This document shows, one piece after another, positions 7,095 to 15,196 of a stretch of 64,000 nucleotides of DNA (position 1 is its first letter; each line of letters opens with the position of its first letter). The notes below the pieces were generated by a model, which saw only the letters and a list, made by a program, of their open reading frames with translations, was not told where the DNA came from and searched no databases. The stretch comes from Mesorhizobium sp. M1E.F.Ca.ET.045.02.1.1 (GTDB lineage: Bacteria > Pseudomonadota > Alphaproteobacteria > Rhizobiales > Rhizobiaceae): the NCBI RefSeq assembly GCF_003952485.1, contig NZ_CP034447.1, positions 4,354,501 to 4,418,500 of the forward strand. Reading direction: 5' to 3'. The position numbers were made by a program, and so were the translations under genes.

Positions 7095-8423
7095 ATGTCC
7101 AACCGGCTGAAAGTCACGCCGAACGATCTCAGCGCATTCTGGATGCCGTTCACGGCAAACCGGCAGTTCAAGCAGGCGCCGCGCATGTTCGTGTCCGCCA
7201 AGGACATGCACTACACGACGAGCGACGGCCGCAAGGTTCTCGACGGCACCGCGGGTCTCTGGTGCGTTAACGCCGGCCATTGCCGGCCGAAGATCACCGA
7301 AGCGATTCAGGCCCAGGCCGCGGAGCTTGACTATGCGCCGGCCTTCCAGATGGGCCACCCGATCGTGTTCGAGCTGGCGAATCGCCTGGTCGACATCGCA
7401 CCGAAAGGCATGGACCACGTCTTCTTCACCAATTCCGGATCGGAATCGGTCGAGACCGCGCTGAAGATGGCGATCGCCTATCACCGCGTCAGGGGCGAAG
7501 GTTCGCGCACCCGTCTGATCGGCCGCGAGCGCGGCTATCACGGCGTCAATTTCGGCGGCATCTCGGTCGGCGGCATCGTCAGCAACCGCAAGATGTTCGG
7601 CACGCTGCTCGGCGGTGTCGACCATCTGCCGCACACTCACCTTCCGGAGAAGAACGCCTTCTCGAAAGGCGTGCCGGAGCACGGCGCGGAACTGGCGAAT
7701 GATCTCGAGCGCCTCGTCGCGCTGCATGACGCCTCGACAATCGCGGCCGTCATCGTCGAGCCGGTCGCGGGCTCGACCGGCGTCATCCTGCCACCGAAAG
7801 GCTATCTGCAGAAGCTGCGCGAGATCTGCACCAAGCACGGCATCCTGTTGATTTTCGACGAGGTGATCACCGGTTTCGGCCGTCTCGGCGCGCCGTTCGC
7901 GGCGGACTATTTCGGCGTCACGCCGGATATCATGACGACGGCCAAGGGCGTGTCCAACGGCGTCATCCCGATGGGCGCGGTGTTCGTCAAGAAGGAGATC
8001 CACGACGCCTTCATGACCGGCCCGGAGCACATGATCGAGTTCTTCCACGGCTACACCTATTCGGGCAATCCGATCGCCTGCGCCGCGGCGCTGGGCACTT
8101 TAGACACCTACAAGGAAGAGGGCCTGCTGACCCGCGGCGAGGAGCTCTCGTCCTATTGGGAGGATGCGCTGCACTCGCTGAAGGGCGAGCCGCATGTCAT
8201 CGATATCCGCAATATCGGCCTGATCGGCGCGATCGAGCTGGCGCCGATTGCCGGAAGCCCGACCAAGCGGGCCTTCTCGGCCTTTGTCAAGGCGTTCGAA
8301 CGCGGCGCGCTGATCCGCACCACCGGCGACATCATCGCGCTGTCGCCGCCGCTGATCATCACCAAGGGCCAGATCAACGAACTGATCGACCATGTTCGGG
8401 ATGTTCTGAGGTCTATCGATTGA
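7095..8423 (+). CDS. Omega-amino acid:pyruvate-type aminotransferase (class III), probably beta-alanine
   Basis: A 442-residue PLP enzyme of aminotransferase class III. Visible family motifs include FFTNSGSESVETALK (phosphate-binding loop), the RGYHGVN segment, LIFDEVITGFGRLG and TTAKGVSNGVIPMGAV with the PLP lysine. The close similarity in pattern to beta-alanine:pyruvate transaminases and the pathway context suggest it removes beta-alanine, the end product of uracil degradation, as malonate semialdehyde. ATG 7095 is preferred over the TTG at 7089 because AAGGGGAAG lies eight bases before it. It is the first gene behind the RutR operator. Confidence 0.88.
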   Translation: MSNRLKVTPNDLSAFWMPFTANRQFKQAPRMFVSAKDMHYTTSDGRKVLDGTAGLWCVNAGHCRPKITEAIQAQAAELDYAPAFQMGHPIVFELANRLVDIAPKGMDHVFFTNSGSESVETALKMAIAYHRVRGEGSRTRLIGRERGYHGVNFGGISVGGIVSNRKMFGTLLGGVDHLPHTHLPEKNAFSKGVPEHGAELANDLERLVALHDASTIAAVIVEPVAGSTGVILPPKGYLQKLREICTKHGILLIFDEVITGFGRLGAPFAADYFGVTPDIMTTAKGVSNGVIPMGAVFVKKEIHDAFMTGPEHMIEFFHGYTYSGNPIACAAALGTLDTYKEEGLLTRGEELSSYWEDALHSLKGEPHVIDIRNIGLIGAIELAPIAGSPTKRAFSAFVKAFERGALIRTTGDIIALSPPLIITKGQINELIDHVRDVLRSID

Positions 8424-8440
8424 CAAACTGGGCGCGGATA

Positions 8441-8949
8441 CCCCTCCCCCTTGAGGGGAGGGTGGCCGCGAAGCGGTCGGGTGGGGTCCTCGGTGACGCG
8501 CGCGAACATTATTTTTTGCGAGGGCTGCCCCTGATGCCCCGTACCCGCGTGAGTTTCGAGATGCGTCAAAAAGCGCGCGCGCTTCGAGTTCACGCGACCA
8601 AGGGCGAAACCTTGCTCTGGTATGAGTTGCGCGAGTTCAAATCAGTTGGCATCAAGTTTCGCCGTCAGTGCCCCATAGGGCCGTATATCGTCGACTTTGC
8701 CTGCTTCGCCGTGAAGCTTATCGTCGAGGTCGATGGCGATCTGCACGAACACGAGAAGGGCAAGCGGCACGACGCAGTCCGCGATGCATATTTGCGATCG
8801 CTTGGGTACGATATCTTTCGCGTTGACGAACCCGATGTCATAAACAGCGCCTGGCACGTCGCGCAGGTGGTCAAAGAGAAGGTCGCGCGCGTCGCGGGCG
8901 ACCCCACCCGGCCGCTTCGCGGCCACCCTCCCCTCAAGGGGGAGGGGAA
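8441..8949. mobile_element. Inverted-repeat element carrying a DUF559 gene
   Basis: Near-identical arms of about 62 bp at 8441-8505 and 8883-8949 face each other (CCCCTCCCCCTTGAGGGGAG at the outer edge, GACGCGCGCG at the inner edge). They enclose a DUF559 reading frame. The element splits the aminotransferase and amidohydrolase genes of what otherwise would be one operon. The same arm sequence occurs at 48713-48758 inside another gene. Mobility is inferred from these copies. Confidence 0.7.
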
Positions 8950-8974
8950 CGCCGCGCAATTGAAGAGGTGTTGA
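8534..8974 (+). CDS. DUF559 (Vsr-like endonuclease fold) protein
   Basis: A 146-residue protein. The central part YIVDFACFAVKLIVEVDGDLH and the later GYDIFRV segment are typical of DUF559, a family related to very-short-patch-repair and restriction-type PD-(D/E)xK nucleases; the conserved Asp (IVDF) and Glu/Asp (VEVDG) that would bind metal are present. The N-terminal pattern RxxMTxxExxLW is seen as KGETLLWYELR. The start is the ATG at 8534. The last 30 residues are encoded by the right inverted repeat. The stop TGA is directly followed by the next gene's ATG. The cellular role is unknown. Confidence 0.8.
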   Translation: MPRTRVSFEMRQKARALRVHATKGETLLWYELREFKSVGIKFRRQCPIGPYIVDFACFAVKLIVEVDGDLHEHEKGKRHDAVRDAYLRSLGYDIFRVDEPDVINSAWHVAQVVKEKVARVAGDPTRPLRGHPPLKGEGNAAQLKRC

Positions 8975-10225
8975 ATGGCCGCCCCAGGCGAGAATCTGCG
9001 AATCAATTCAGACCGTTTGTGGGATTCCATCATTGAGATGGCGAAGATCGGCCCCGGCGTTGCCGGCGGCAACAATCGCCAGACGCTCACCGATTCCGAC
9101 AGAGAAGGCCGGGAGCTGTTCAAGTCCTGGTGCGATGAGGCCGGGCTCACCATGGGCGTGGACCAGATGGGCACCATGTTCATGACGCGGGCCGGCACCG
9201 ATCCGGATGCGCTGCCGGTCTATGTCGGCTCCCACCTCGACACCCAGCCGACCGGCGGCAAATATGACGGCGTGCTCGGCGTGCTTTCCGGGCTCGAGGT
9301 CGTGCGCTCGCTCAACGATCTCGGCATCAAGACGAAACATCCGATCGTGGTCACCAACTGGACCAACGAAGAAGGCGCGCGCTTCGCGCCGGCCATGCTC
9401 GCCTCCGGCGTGTTCGCCGGCGTGCACACCCAGGAATACGCCTATGGCCGCAAGGATCTCGACGGTCTGACCTTCGGCGACGAGCTGAAGCGCATCGGCT
9501 GGGTGGGCGACGAAAAGGTCGGCGCTCGCAAGATGCATGCCTATTTCGAGTATCACATTGAGCAAGGGCCGATCCTCGAGGCCGAGAACAAGCAGATCGG
9601 CGTGGTGACCCACTGCCAGGGCCTGTGGTGGCTGGAGTTCACGCTGACCGGCAGGGAGGCGCATACCGGCTCGACGCCGATGAACATGCGCGTAAATGCC
9701 GGCCTTGCCATGGCGCGCATCCTGGAGATGGTGCAGACGGTCGCAATGGAGAGCCAGCCCGGCGCCGTCGGCGGTGTCGGCCAGATGAAGTTCTCGCCCA
9801 ATTCCCGCAACGTTTTGCCCGGTACGGTGATCTTCACCGTCGACATCCGCTCGCCGGACCAGGCGAAGCTCGACGGCATGCGCGCCCGCATCGAGAAGGA
9901 AGCGCCGAAGATCTGCGAACCTCTCGGCGTCAAATGCTCCGTCGAGGCGGTCGGTCATTTCGATCCGGTGACCTTCGACCCGACGCTGGTCGGCCGCGTG
10001 CGCACCGCTGCCGAAAAGCTGGGCTACAGCCACATGAACATTATCTCCGGCGCCGGCCACGACGCCTGCTGGGCGGCCAAGGTCGCGCCAGCGACCATGG
10101 TCATGTGCCCCTGCGTCGGCGGGCTCAGCCACAACGAGGCCGAGGACATCTCCAAGGAATGGGCGGCGGCGGGCGCTGACGTCTTGTTCCACGCGGTGGT
10201 CGAGACGGCGGGGATTGTGGAGTGA
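8975..10225 (+). CDS. N-carbamoyl-beta-alanine amidohydrolase / Zn-dependent hydrolase
   Basis: A 416-residue M20-family amidohydrolase that would hydrolyse N-carbamoyl-beta-alanine to beta-alanine, CO2 and ammonia, the third step of reductive pyrimidine degradation. The metal-site motifs are visible: GSHLDTQPTGGKYDG, TNEEGARF, FEYHIEQGP, REAHTGSTPM and GGLSHNEAED. Allantoate or N-carbamoyl-L-amino-acid hydrolases share these motifs, but the neighbouring dihydropyrimidinase and preA favour beta-ureidopropionase. GAGGTG stands five bases before the ATG, directly after the DUF559 element. Confidence 0.88.
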   Translation: MAAPGENLRINSDRLWDSIIEMAKIGPGVAGGNNRQTLTDSDREGRELFKSWCDEAGLTMGVDQMGTMFMTRAGTDPDALPVYVGSHLDTQPTGGKYDGVLGVLSGLEVVRSLNDLGIKTKHPIVVTNWTNEEGARFAPAMLASGVFAGVHTQEYAYGRKDLDGLTFGDELKRIGWVGDEKVGARKMHAYFEYHIEQGPILEAENKQIGVVTHCQGLWWLEFTLTGREAHTGSTPMNMRVNAGLAMARILEMVQTVAMESQPGAVGGVGQMKFSPNSRNVLPGTVIFTVDIRSPDQAKLDGMRARIEKEAPKICEPLGVKCSVEAVGHFDPVTFDPTLVGRVRTAAEKLGYSHMNIISGAGHDACWAAKVAPATMVMCPCVGGLSHNEAEDISKEWAAAGADVLFHAVVETAGIVE

Positions 10226-10228
10226 CTT

Positions 10229-10621
10229 ATGGAAGGAAAGGACGATCTGGATTTTGATGCGCTGATCGCGTTCATTCATAGGGAGATCGACGAATACGAC
10301 TATCCAGCGCTCATGAAAGATCGGACTGATTTGGTGGGGGTGCCTGTAGCTGAAGACGTCATCATAGGTGACCTTGCCCGATTTCGCTCGGCATTGGTTA
10401 AGCCCTACTGGATCGACGTGGATCGCCGTGACACCATCGCCGATCTGGAAAGTCGCACGCCGGTTGTCGAAAGATGCATCGTAGTGACAGATGATCGAGA
10501 CGGTTACCTTTTGGCTTATGAGCCTCATAAGCAGGAGTTTCTTTTGGTAGACCGAATGGAAGATCGCCACGTCTCGATCGGCGTCCGAGGTGACGCGGTC
10601 GGTTGTTATCTGGCGATGTAA
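10229..10621 (+). CDS. Hypothetical protein in the pyrimidine operon
   Basis: A 130-residue acidic soluble protein that I do not recognise. It has no signal peptide or membrane segment. It begins three bases after the amidohydrolase stop and precedes the hydantoinase by 57 bases, in the same direction, so it is likely co-transcribed. Its codon use is visibly less biased to G/C at third positions than the genes on either side, which suggests a later arrival. The size and acidic, mixed alpha/beta look would fit a SUKH/immunity-like fold, but no motif proves that. Confidence 0.65.
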   Translation: MEGKDDLDFDALIAFIHREIDEYDYPALMKDRTDLVGVPVAEDVIIGDLARFRSALVKPYWIDVDRRDTIADLESRTPVVERCIVVTDDRDGYLLAYEPHKQEFLLVDRMEDRHVSIGVRGDAVGCYLAM

Positions 10622-10678
10622 AGGTTGATGCGGCAGCGATCAGAAGAAGTCGCGCCGGCTTAAGAAGGGAACAAGAGA

Positions 10679-12130
10679 ATGACCAAAGTCATCAAGAACG
10701 GCACCATCGTCACCGCCGACCGCACGTGGAAGGCCGACGTGGTGTTCAGCCACGGCAAGATCATCGCCATCGGGTCGGACCTGCACGGCGACCATGAGTT
10801 CGACGCCACCGGCTGTTATGTCATGCCGGGCGGCATCGATCCGCACACCCATCTCGAAATGCCTTTCATGGGCACCTATTCGGCCGACGATTTCGAGTCC
10901 GGCACGCGCGCGGCGCTCTCCGGCGGCACGACCATGGTGGTCGATTTCTGCCTGCCGGCGCCGCAGCAGTCGCTGCTCGAAGCGCTGCAGATGTGGGACA
11001 ACAAGACGTCGAAGGCGGCTTGCGACTATTCCTTCCACATGGCGATCACCTGGTGGGGCAAGCAGGTGTTCGACGAGATGGCGACCGTCGTCGACAGGGG
11101 CATCACCTCGTTCAAGCACTTCATGGCCTACAAGGGCGCGCTGATGGTCGACGACGACGAGATGTACGCGTCGTTCCAGCGCTGCGCCGATCTCGGCGCG
11201 CTGCCGCTGGTGCACGCCGAGAACGGCGATGTGGTCGCAGCCCTTTCGCAGAAGCTGCTTGCAGCCGGCAACAACGGCCCTGAAGGGCATGCCTATTCGC
11301 GCCCGCCGGAGGTGGAAGGCGAGGCCACAAATCGCGCCATCATGATCGCCGACATGGCCGGCGTTCCGCTCTATGTCGTGCATGTCTCCTGCGAACAGAG
11401 CCATGAAGCCATCCGCCGCGCGCGGCAGAAGGGCATGCGCGTCTTCGGCGAGCCGCTGATCCAGCATCTGACGCTCGACGAGAGCGAATATTTCAACAAG
11501 GACTGGGATCATGCGGCGCGCCGCGTGATGAGCCCGCCCTTCCGCAGCAAGTGGCACCAGGATTCGCTGTGGGCAGGCCTGCAGGCCGGCTCGCTGCAGG
11601 TGGTGGCGACCGACCACTGCTCCTTCACCACCAAACAGAAGCGCAACGGCGTCGGCGACTTCACCAAGATCCCGAACGGCACAGGAGGTCTCGAAGATCG
11701 TTTGCCCATCCTGTGGACCGCCGGCGTCAACACCGGGCGGCTGACGATGAACGAGTTCGTCGCGGTGACCTCGACCAACATCGCCAAGATCCTCAACATG
11801 TATCCGAAGAAGGGCGCGATCGTCGAAGGCGCGGACGCCGACATCGTTGTCTGGGACCCGAAGCGCAAGAAGACGATCTCGGCCAAGAAGCAGCAGTCGG
11901 TGATCGACTACAACGTCTTCGAAGGTTTTGAGGTGACGGGCCTGCCGCGCTTCGTCTTCTCGCGCGGCGAGCTCTCGATCGAAGAGTCCGACATCAAGGC
12001 CAAGATCGGGCACGGCGAGTTTGTCGCCCGTGAGCCGAACGCAGCGGTCAACCGGGCGCTGTCGACCTGGAAGGAGATCAGCGCACCACGCAAGGTGGAG
12101 CGCTCCGGCATTCCGGCGACCGGAGTTTGA
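10679..12130 (+). CDS. hydA: Dihydropyrimidinase (D-hydantoinase)
   Basis: A 483-residue cyclic amidohydrolase that opens the dihydrouracil/dihydrothymine ring to the N-carbamoyl-beta-amino acid. All metal ligands of the family are visible: H56 and H58 (DPHTH), the lysine to be carboxylated K152 (FMAYKGALM), H179 (LVHAEN), H235 (YVVHVS) and D312 (ATDHCSF). Length fits the family. A GGGAACA-type ribosome site precedes the ATG. It acts between PreA and the amidohydrolase encoded upstream. Confidence 0.93.
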   Translation: MTKVIKNGTIVTADRTWKADVVFSHGKIIAIGSDLHGDHEFDATGCYVMPGGIDPHTHLEMPFMGTYSADDFESGTRAALSGGTTMVVDFCLPAPQQSLLEALQMWDNKTSKAACDYSFHMAITWWGKQVFDEMATVVDRGITSFKHFMAYKGALMVDDDEMYASFQRCADLGALPLVHAENGDVVAALSQKLLAAGNNGPEGHAYSRPPEVEGEATNRAIMIADMAGVPLYVVHVSCEQSHEAIRRARQKGMRVFGEPLIQHLTLDESEYFNKDWDHAARRVMSPPFRSKWHQDSLWAGLQAGSLQVVATDHCSFTTKQKRNGVGDFTKIPNGTGGLEDRLPILWTAGVNTGRLTMNEFVAVTSTNIAKILNMYPKKGAIVEGADADIVVWDPKRKKTISAKKQQSVIDYNVFEGFEVTGLPRFVFSRGELSIEESDIKAKIGHGEFVAREPNAAVNRALSTWKEISAPRKVERSGIPATGV

Positions 12131-12132
12131 GC

Positions 12133-12510
12133 GTGCGGGCTCTCTATCTTGCAATCGCGGCTGCCTCGCTGCTGACCGCAGGTTCGGCCTTTGCTGCCGG
12201 CATCGACCTCAGCAAGCCATACGGCGACAAGTATGGCTGTATCAACAGAAACGGCCAGGAAGTTGCCGCCGATCAGATGCTGCTTCTGACCGACAAGGAG
12301 CTGATCACTGCGGCCAGCGCCTGCACCTTCAGCGACAAGCAGGCGCAGGCCGATGGTTCGCTTGTGGTGACCGCAAAATGTGAGGCGGAAGGCGAAGAGG
12401 GGCAGTCGCCGACAAAGTTCATCATCAAGCGCAGCAAAAAGAATGCAAAGAAGCTCGTGGTGACCGACGAGGACGGCAATACGATGGGCGAAGTCTCCCG
12501 GTGCAAATGA
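12133..12510 (+). CDS. Small secreted hypothetical protein
   Basis: A 125-residue protein with a clear signal peptide (about residues 1-20, ending SAFA-AG) and a mature part holding four cysteines, so a periplasmic location with disulfides is likely. No family is recognised. GTG 12133 is preferred to the overlapping TTG at 12127 because GGAG lies seven bases upstream of it. It follows the hydantoinase gene with almost no gap and is probably the last gene of that transcript. Confidence 0.7.
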   Translation: MRALYLAIAAASLLTAGSAFAAGIDLSKPYGDKYGCINRNGQEVAADQMLLLTDKELITAASACTFSDKQAQADGSLVVTAKCEAEGEEGQSPTKFIIKRSKKNAKKLVVTDEDGNTMGEVSRCK

Positions 12511-12592
12511 CGCTTGGAGTTTTTCCCTCGATTCAGAAGCGAGACAGCATTTGTGCGACGCCAAGCGATTCCGCTTGGCTGCAAAATGCCCT

Positions 12593-12655
12593 ATCTCTTT
12601 GTTTTTGCGCAATTCCGGACGGAAAACCGTTACACACTTTTCCTGGAATTGCCCT
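12593..12655. repeat. About 60-bp interspersed palindromic repeat, copy 1
   Basis: The sequence runs CTTTGTTTTTGCGCAATTCCGG ... TCCTGGAATTGCCC in pieces, with GCAATTCC and GGAATTGC as complementary arms around GACGGAAAACCG. A second copy lies at 32651-32710. It sits between the convergent small secreted protein and cupin genes. Confidence 0.75.
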
Positions 12656-13058
12656 AGGCAACCAGCGCATCCAGTTCCGGCAGCAGGACCACGCTTTCCT
12701 GCTCGTTGGGATCGGTGCGGGCAATGACGGCCGAAGCGGGCGCGCCGCTCAGATTGGCGGGCAGATGCGGCACGCCGGCCGGAATGTAGAAGAGGTCGCC
12801 GGCCTTGACGACAATGTGGTGCTCGAGCCGGTCGCCATACCAGGTGTGAACCTCTCCGGAGAGCACATAGATCGCGGTCTCGTGGCTCTCATGCATGTGC
12901 GCCTTGGCGCGGGCGCCCGGCGGCATGGTGAGAAGATGCATGCAAATGCCGGAGGAGCCGACGGTTTCGGCGGCGATGCCGGCGAAGTAGCTCAAGCCTT
13001 GCTTGCCTTCATAAGTGCTTTCGGGGCGAATAAGATGACATGTGGGTTTAGGCGACAT
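12654..13058 (-). CDS. Cupin domain protein
   Basis: A 134-residue single-domain cupin. The two cupin motifs are visible as HMHESHETAIYVLSGE (metal-binding His and Glu) and GDLFYIPAGVPHLPAN. Many such proteins bind a metal and act as isomerases, dioxygenases or sensors, and the substrate here is unknown. ATG 13058 is chosen since GGAG lies eight bases upstream. It faces away from the ABC transporter genes that begin at 13178. Confidence 0.8.
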   Translation of the reverse strand: MSPKPTCHLIRPESTYEGKQGLSYFAGIAAETVGSSGICMHLLTMPPGARAKAHMHESHETAIYVLSGEVHTWYGDRLEHHIVVKAGDLFYIPAGVPHLPANLSGAPASAVIARTDPNEQESVVLLPELDALVA

Positions 13059-13177
13059 CGGCAAGGCTCCGGGCGGCGTCGATCAGTTGGGACAGGACGA
13101 GTGGAAAGCAACATAAACGCAAAATCAACCGGATTCCGGCCGGCGCGGCAGCGGCTGCGAAAGGCAGGTTTCTGCCA

Positions 13178-13969
13178 ATGACCGGACCGTCGCCAGCCGT
13201 CGTTTCGGCAAGCAAGCTTGGCCTCACCTTCCAGACCAATGACGGTCCGGTGCAGGCGCTGTCCAATGTCGATCTGACCATCGGCAAGGGCGAGTTCGTC
13301 TCCTTCATCGGCCCCTCCGGCTGCGGCAAGACCACCTTGCTGCGCGTCATCGCCGATCTGGAGAAGCCGACCTCGGGAACGATCTCCGTCAACGGGATTT
13401 CGCCGGAGCAGGCGCGCGAGAAGCGCGCTTACGGTTACGTCTTCCAGGCAGCAGCTCTGTTCCCTTGGCGGACGATCGAGCGCAACGTGGCGTTGCCGTT
13501 GGAAATCATGGGCCTTGGCCAGGCCGAGCAGGCGGAGCGCATCAAGCGCACGCTCGAACTCGTCAACCTCTCCGGCTTCGAGAAGAAATATCCCTGGCAG
13601 CTTTCCGGCGGCATGCAGCAACGCGCCTCGATCGCGCGTGCGCTCGCCTTCGATGCAGACCTGCTCTTGATGGACGAGCCGTTCGGCGCGCTCGACGAGA
13701 TCGTGCGCGACCATCTGAACGAGCAGCTTCTCGAGCTGTGGGGCCGGACCGACAAGACGATCTGCTTCGTCACCCATTCGATCCCCGAAGCGGTGTATCT
13801 GTCGACGCGTATCGTCGTGATGTCGCCGCGACCCGGCCGCGTCACCGATATCATCGAATCGACGCTGCCCCGGAAGCGGCCGCTCGATATTCGCGAGACG
13901 CCTGAATTCCTGGCGATCGCGGCGCGCGTGCGCGACGGGCTTCGGGCTGGGCACAGCTATGATGATTGA
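13178..13969 (+). CDS. ABC importer ATP-binding protein (nitrate/taurine/pyrimidine type)
   Basis: A 263-residue ATPase. Walker A GPSGCGKTT, signature LSGGMQQRASIARAL and Walker B LLLMDEP are intact, with an H-loop in CFVTHS. It resembles the NitT/TauT/SsuB branch that partners with NMT1/THI5-type binding proteins. With the two permeases and the binding protein downstream, it forms one importer, probably for a pyrimidine or hydantoin-like compound given the surrounding catabolic genes. A 348-bp palindrome-filled gap separates it from the first permease. Confidence 0.88.
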   Translation: MTGPSPAVVSASKLGLTFQTNDGPVQALSNVDLTIGKGEFVSFIGPSGCGKTTLLRVIADLEKPTSGTISVNGISPEQAREKRAYGYVFQAAALFPWRTIERNVALPLEIMGLGQAEQAERIKRTLELVNLSGFEKKYPWQLSGGMQQRASIARALAFDADLLLMDEPFGALDEIVRDHLNEQLLELWGRTDKTICFVTHSIPEAVYLSTRIVVMSPRPGRVTDIIESTLPRKRPLDIRETPEFLAIAARVRDGLRAGHSYDD

Positions 13970-14002
13970 GGGGGCTCTTGAGCGGGCGGCCGCGCACCGC
14001 GA

Positions 14003-14223
14003 TTTCGTCATCCTAGGGCGGAGCGACGCGAAGCGGAGCGCAGACCCTAGGATCCATGCCGTGATATCGGCCGAAGGGTCAAGACGGTGCAGAATTCCCG
14101 CTAGATGCCGCAAGGCGCAGAGAGCCCTGTTCTGCACCGCTGCGGAGCGGAGACGTAATGGCATGGATCCTAGGGTCTGCGCCGCGTCGCTTCGCTCCTT
14201 GCTCCGCCCTAGGATGACGAAAA
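14003..14223. repeat. 221-bp palindromic repeat with perfect 22-bp ends
   Basis: Ends TTTCGTCATCCTAGGGCGG and its complement are perfect over 22 bases, with a nested pair around GGATCCATGCC/GGCATGGATCC. It is related to the element at 5967-6165. It fills the gap 13970-14317 between two genes of one transporter operon, together with the small palindrome at 14283. Confidence 0.85.
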
Positions 14224-14282
14224 GAACGGGTGCCGCGGCACCGAAAACGAAGGCGCCCGGCCTTCGCTTTGCTCCGGCCAGC

Positions 14283-14301
14283 CTCTCCCCGGCGGGGAGA
14301 G
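14283..14301. repeat. Short palindrome next to the permease ribosome site
   Basis: CTCTCCCC-GGC-GGGGAGAG is a perfect 8-bp stem. Its right arm runs into AGGAGGGG, the likely ribosome-binding sequence of the permease starting at 14318. Confidence 0.7.
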
Positions 14302-14317
14302 GAGGGGAGCGTCGCTG

Positions 14318-15196
14318 ATGGACAGCTTCCGCTCCAAGATCATCCCGGTGACCACCATTCTCGCCGGAGTGGTGGTGATCTGGTATGTCTTCGCCGTCAT
14401 CCTCAACGCGCCGTTCCAGCGCGACCTCGACCAGAGGGCCAACCAGACCCCCGGCACCGTCGAATTCATCGGCAAGACGCTGTCGCAGCCGAAGCCGACG
14501 CTGCCGGCGCCGCATCAGGTGGCGGTGAACTTCTTCGAGAACACCTTCCTGCGCAGCATCACCTCCAACCGCAGCCTCGTCTACAATGCTTGGGTGACGC
14601 TGTCCTCGACGCTGCTCGGCTTCGCCTTCGGCACGGCGCTCGGCATCGTGATTGCCGTCGGTATCGTGCATGTCACCACGCTCGACCGCAGCCTGATGCC
14701 GTGGATCATCGCCTCGCAGACTATCCCGATCCTGGCGGTGGCGCCGATGATCATCGTGGTGCTGGCGGCCATCGGCATCACCGGGCTGATCCCCAAGGCG
14801 CTGATCTCTACCTATCTCTCCTTCTTCCCGGTCGCCGTCGGCATGGTGAAGGGCCTGCGCTCGCCCGAGATCATGCATCTGGACCTGATGCACACCTATA
14901 ATGCCAGCCGGTCCCAGACCTTCTGGAAGCTGAGGGTGCCGGCATCGGTGCCATTCCTGTTCACCTCGATGAAGGTAGCGGTGGCGGCGAGCCTGGTCGG
15001 CGCCATCGTCGGCGAACTGCCGACAGGCGCGGTCGCCGGCATCGGCGCCAAGCTGCTTTCCGGCGCTTACTACAGCCAGACCATCGACATCTGGTCGGCG
15101 CTGGTCGCGGGCTCGGTGGTCGCGGCGCTGCTGGTCATGGTGGTCGGTATCGCCGGCCGCCTGGTCGACCACGCCATGGGCGGGAGGCCGGCATGA
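14318..15196 (+). CDS. ABC importer permease 1
   Basis: A 292-residue inner-membrane protein with about six hydrophobic segments and a BPD_transp_1-type cytoplasmic loop (LRSPEIMHLDLMHTYNASRSQTFWKLRVPASVPF) that contacts the ATPase. The family is NitT/TauT-type permease. It overlaps the second permease by four bases (ATGA), so the two are translated together and probably form a heterodimeric channel. Confidence 0.87.
   Translation: MDSFRSKIIPVTTILAGVVVIWYVFAVILNAPFQRDLDQRANQTPGTVEFIGKTLSQPKPTLPAPHQVAVNFFENTFLRSITSNRSLVYNAWVTLSSTLLGFAFGTALGIVIAVGIVHVTTLDRSLMPWIIASQTIPILAVAPMIIVVLAAIGITGLIPKALISTYLSFFPVAVGMVKGLRSPEIMHLDLMHTYNASRSQTFWKLRVPASVPFLFTSMKVAVAASLVGAIVGELPTGAVAGIGAKLLSGAYYSQTIDIWSALVAGSVVAALLVMVVGIAGRLVDHAMGGRPA

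Noticed and set aside
8441..8949. Classical insertion sequence
   Set aside because: No transposase domain (DDE, HUH, serine or tyrosine) is encoded and no obvious target duplication was seen, so it is listed as an inverted-repeat element of unknown mechanism.
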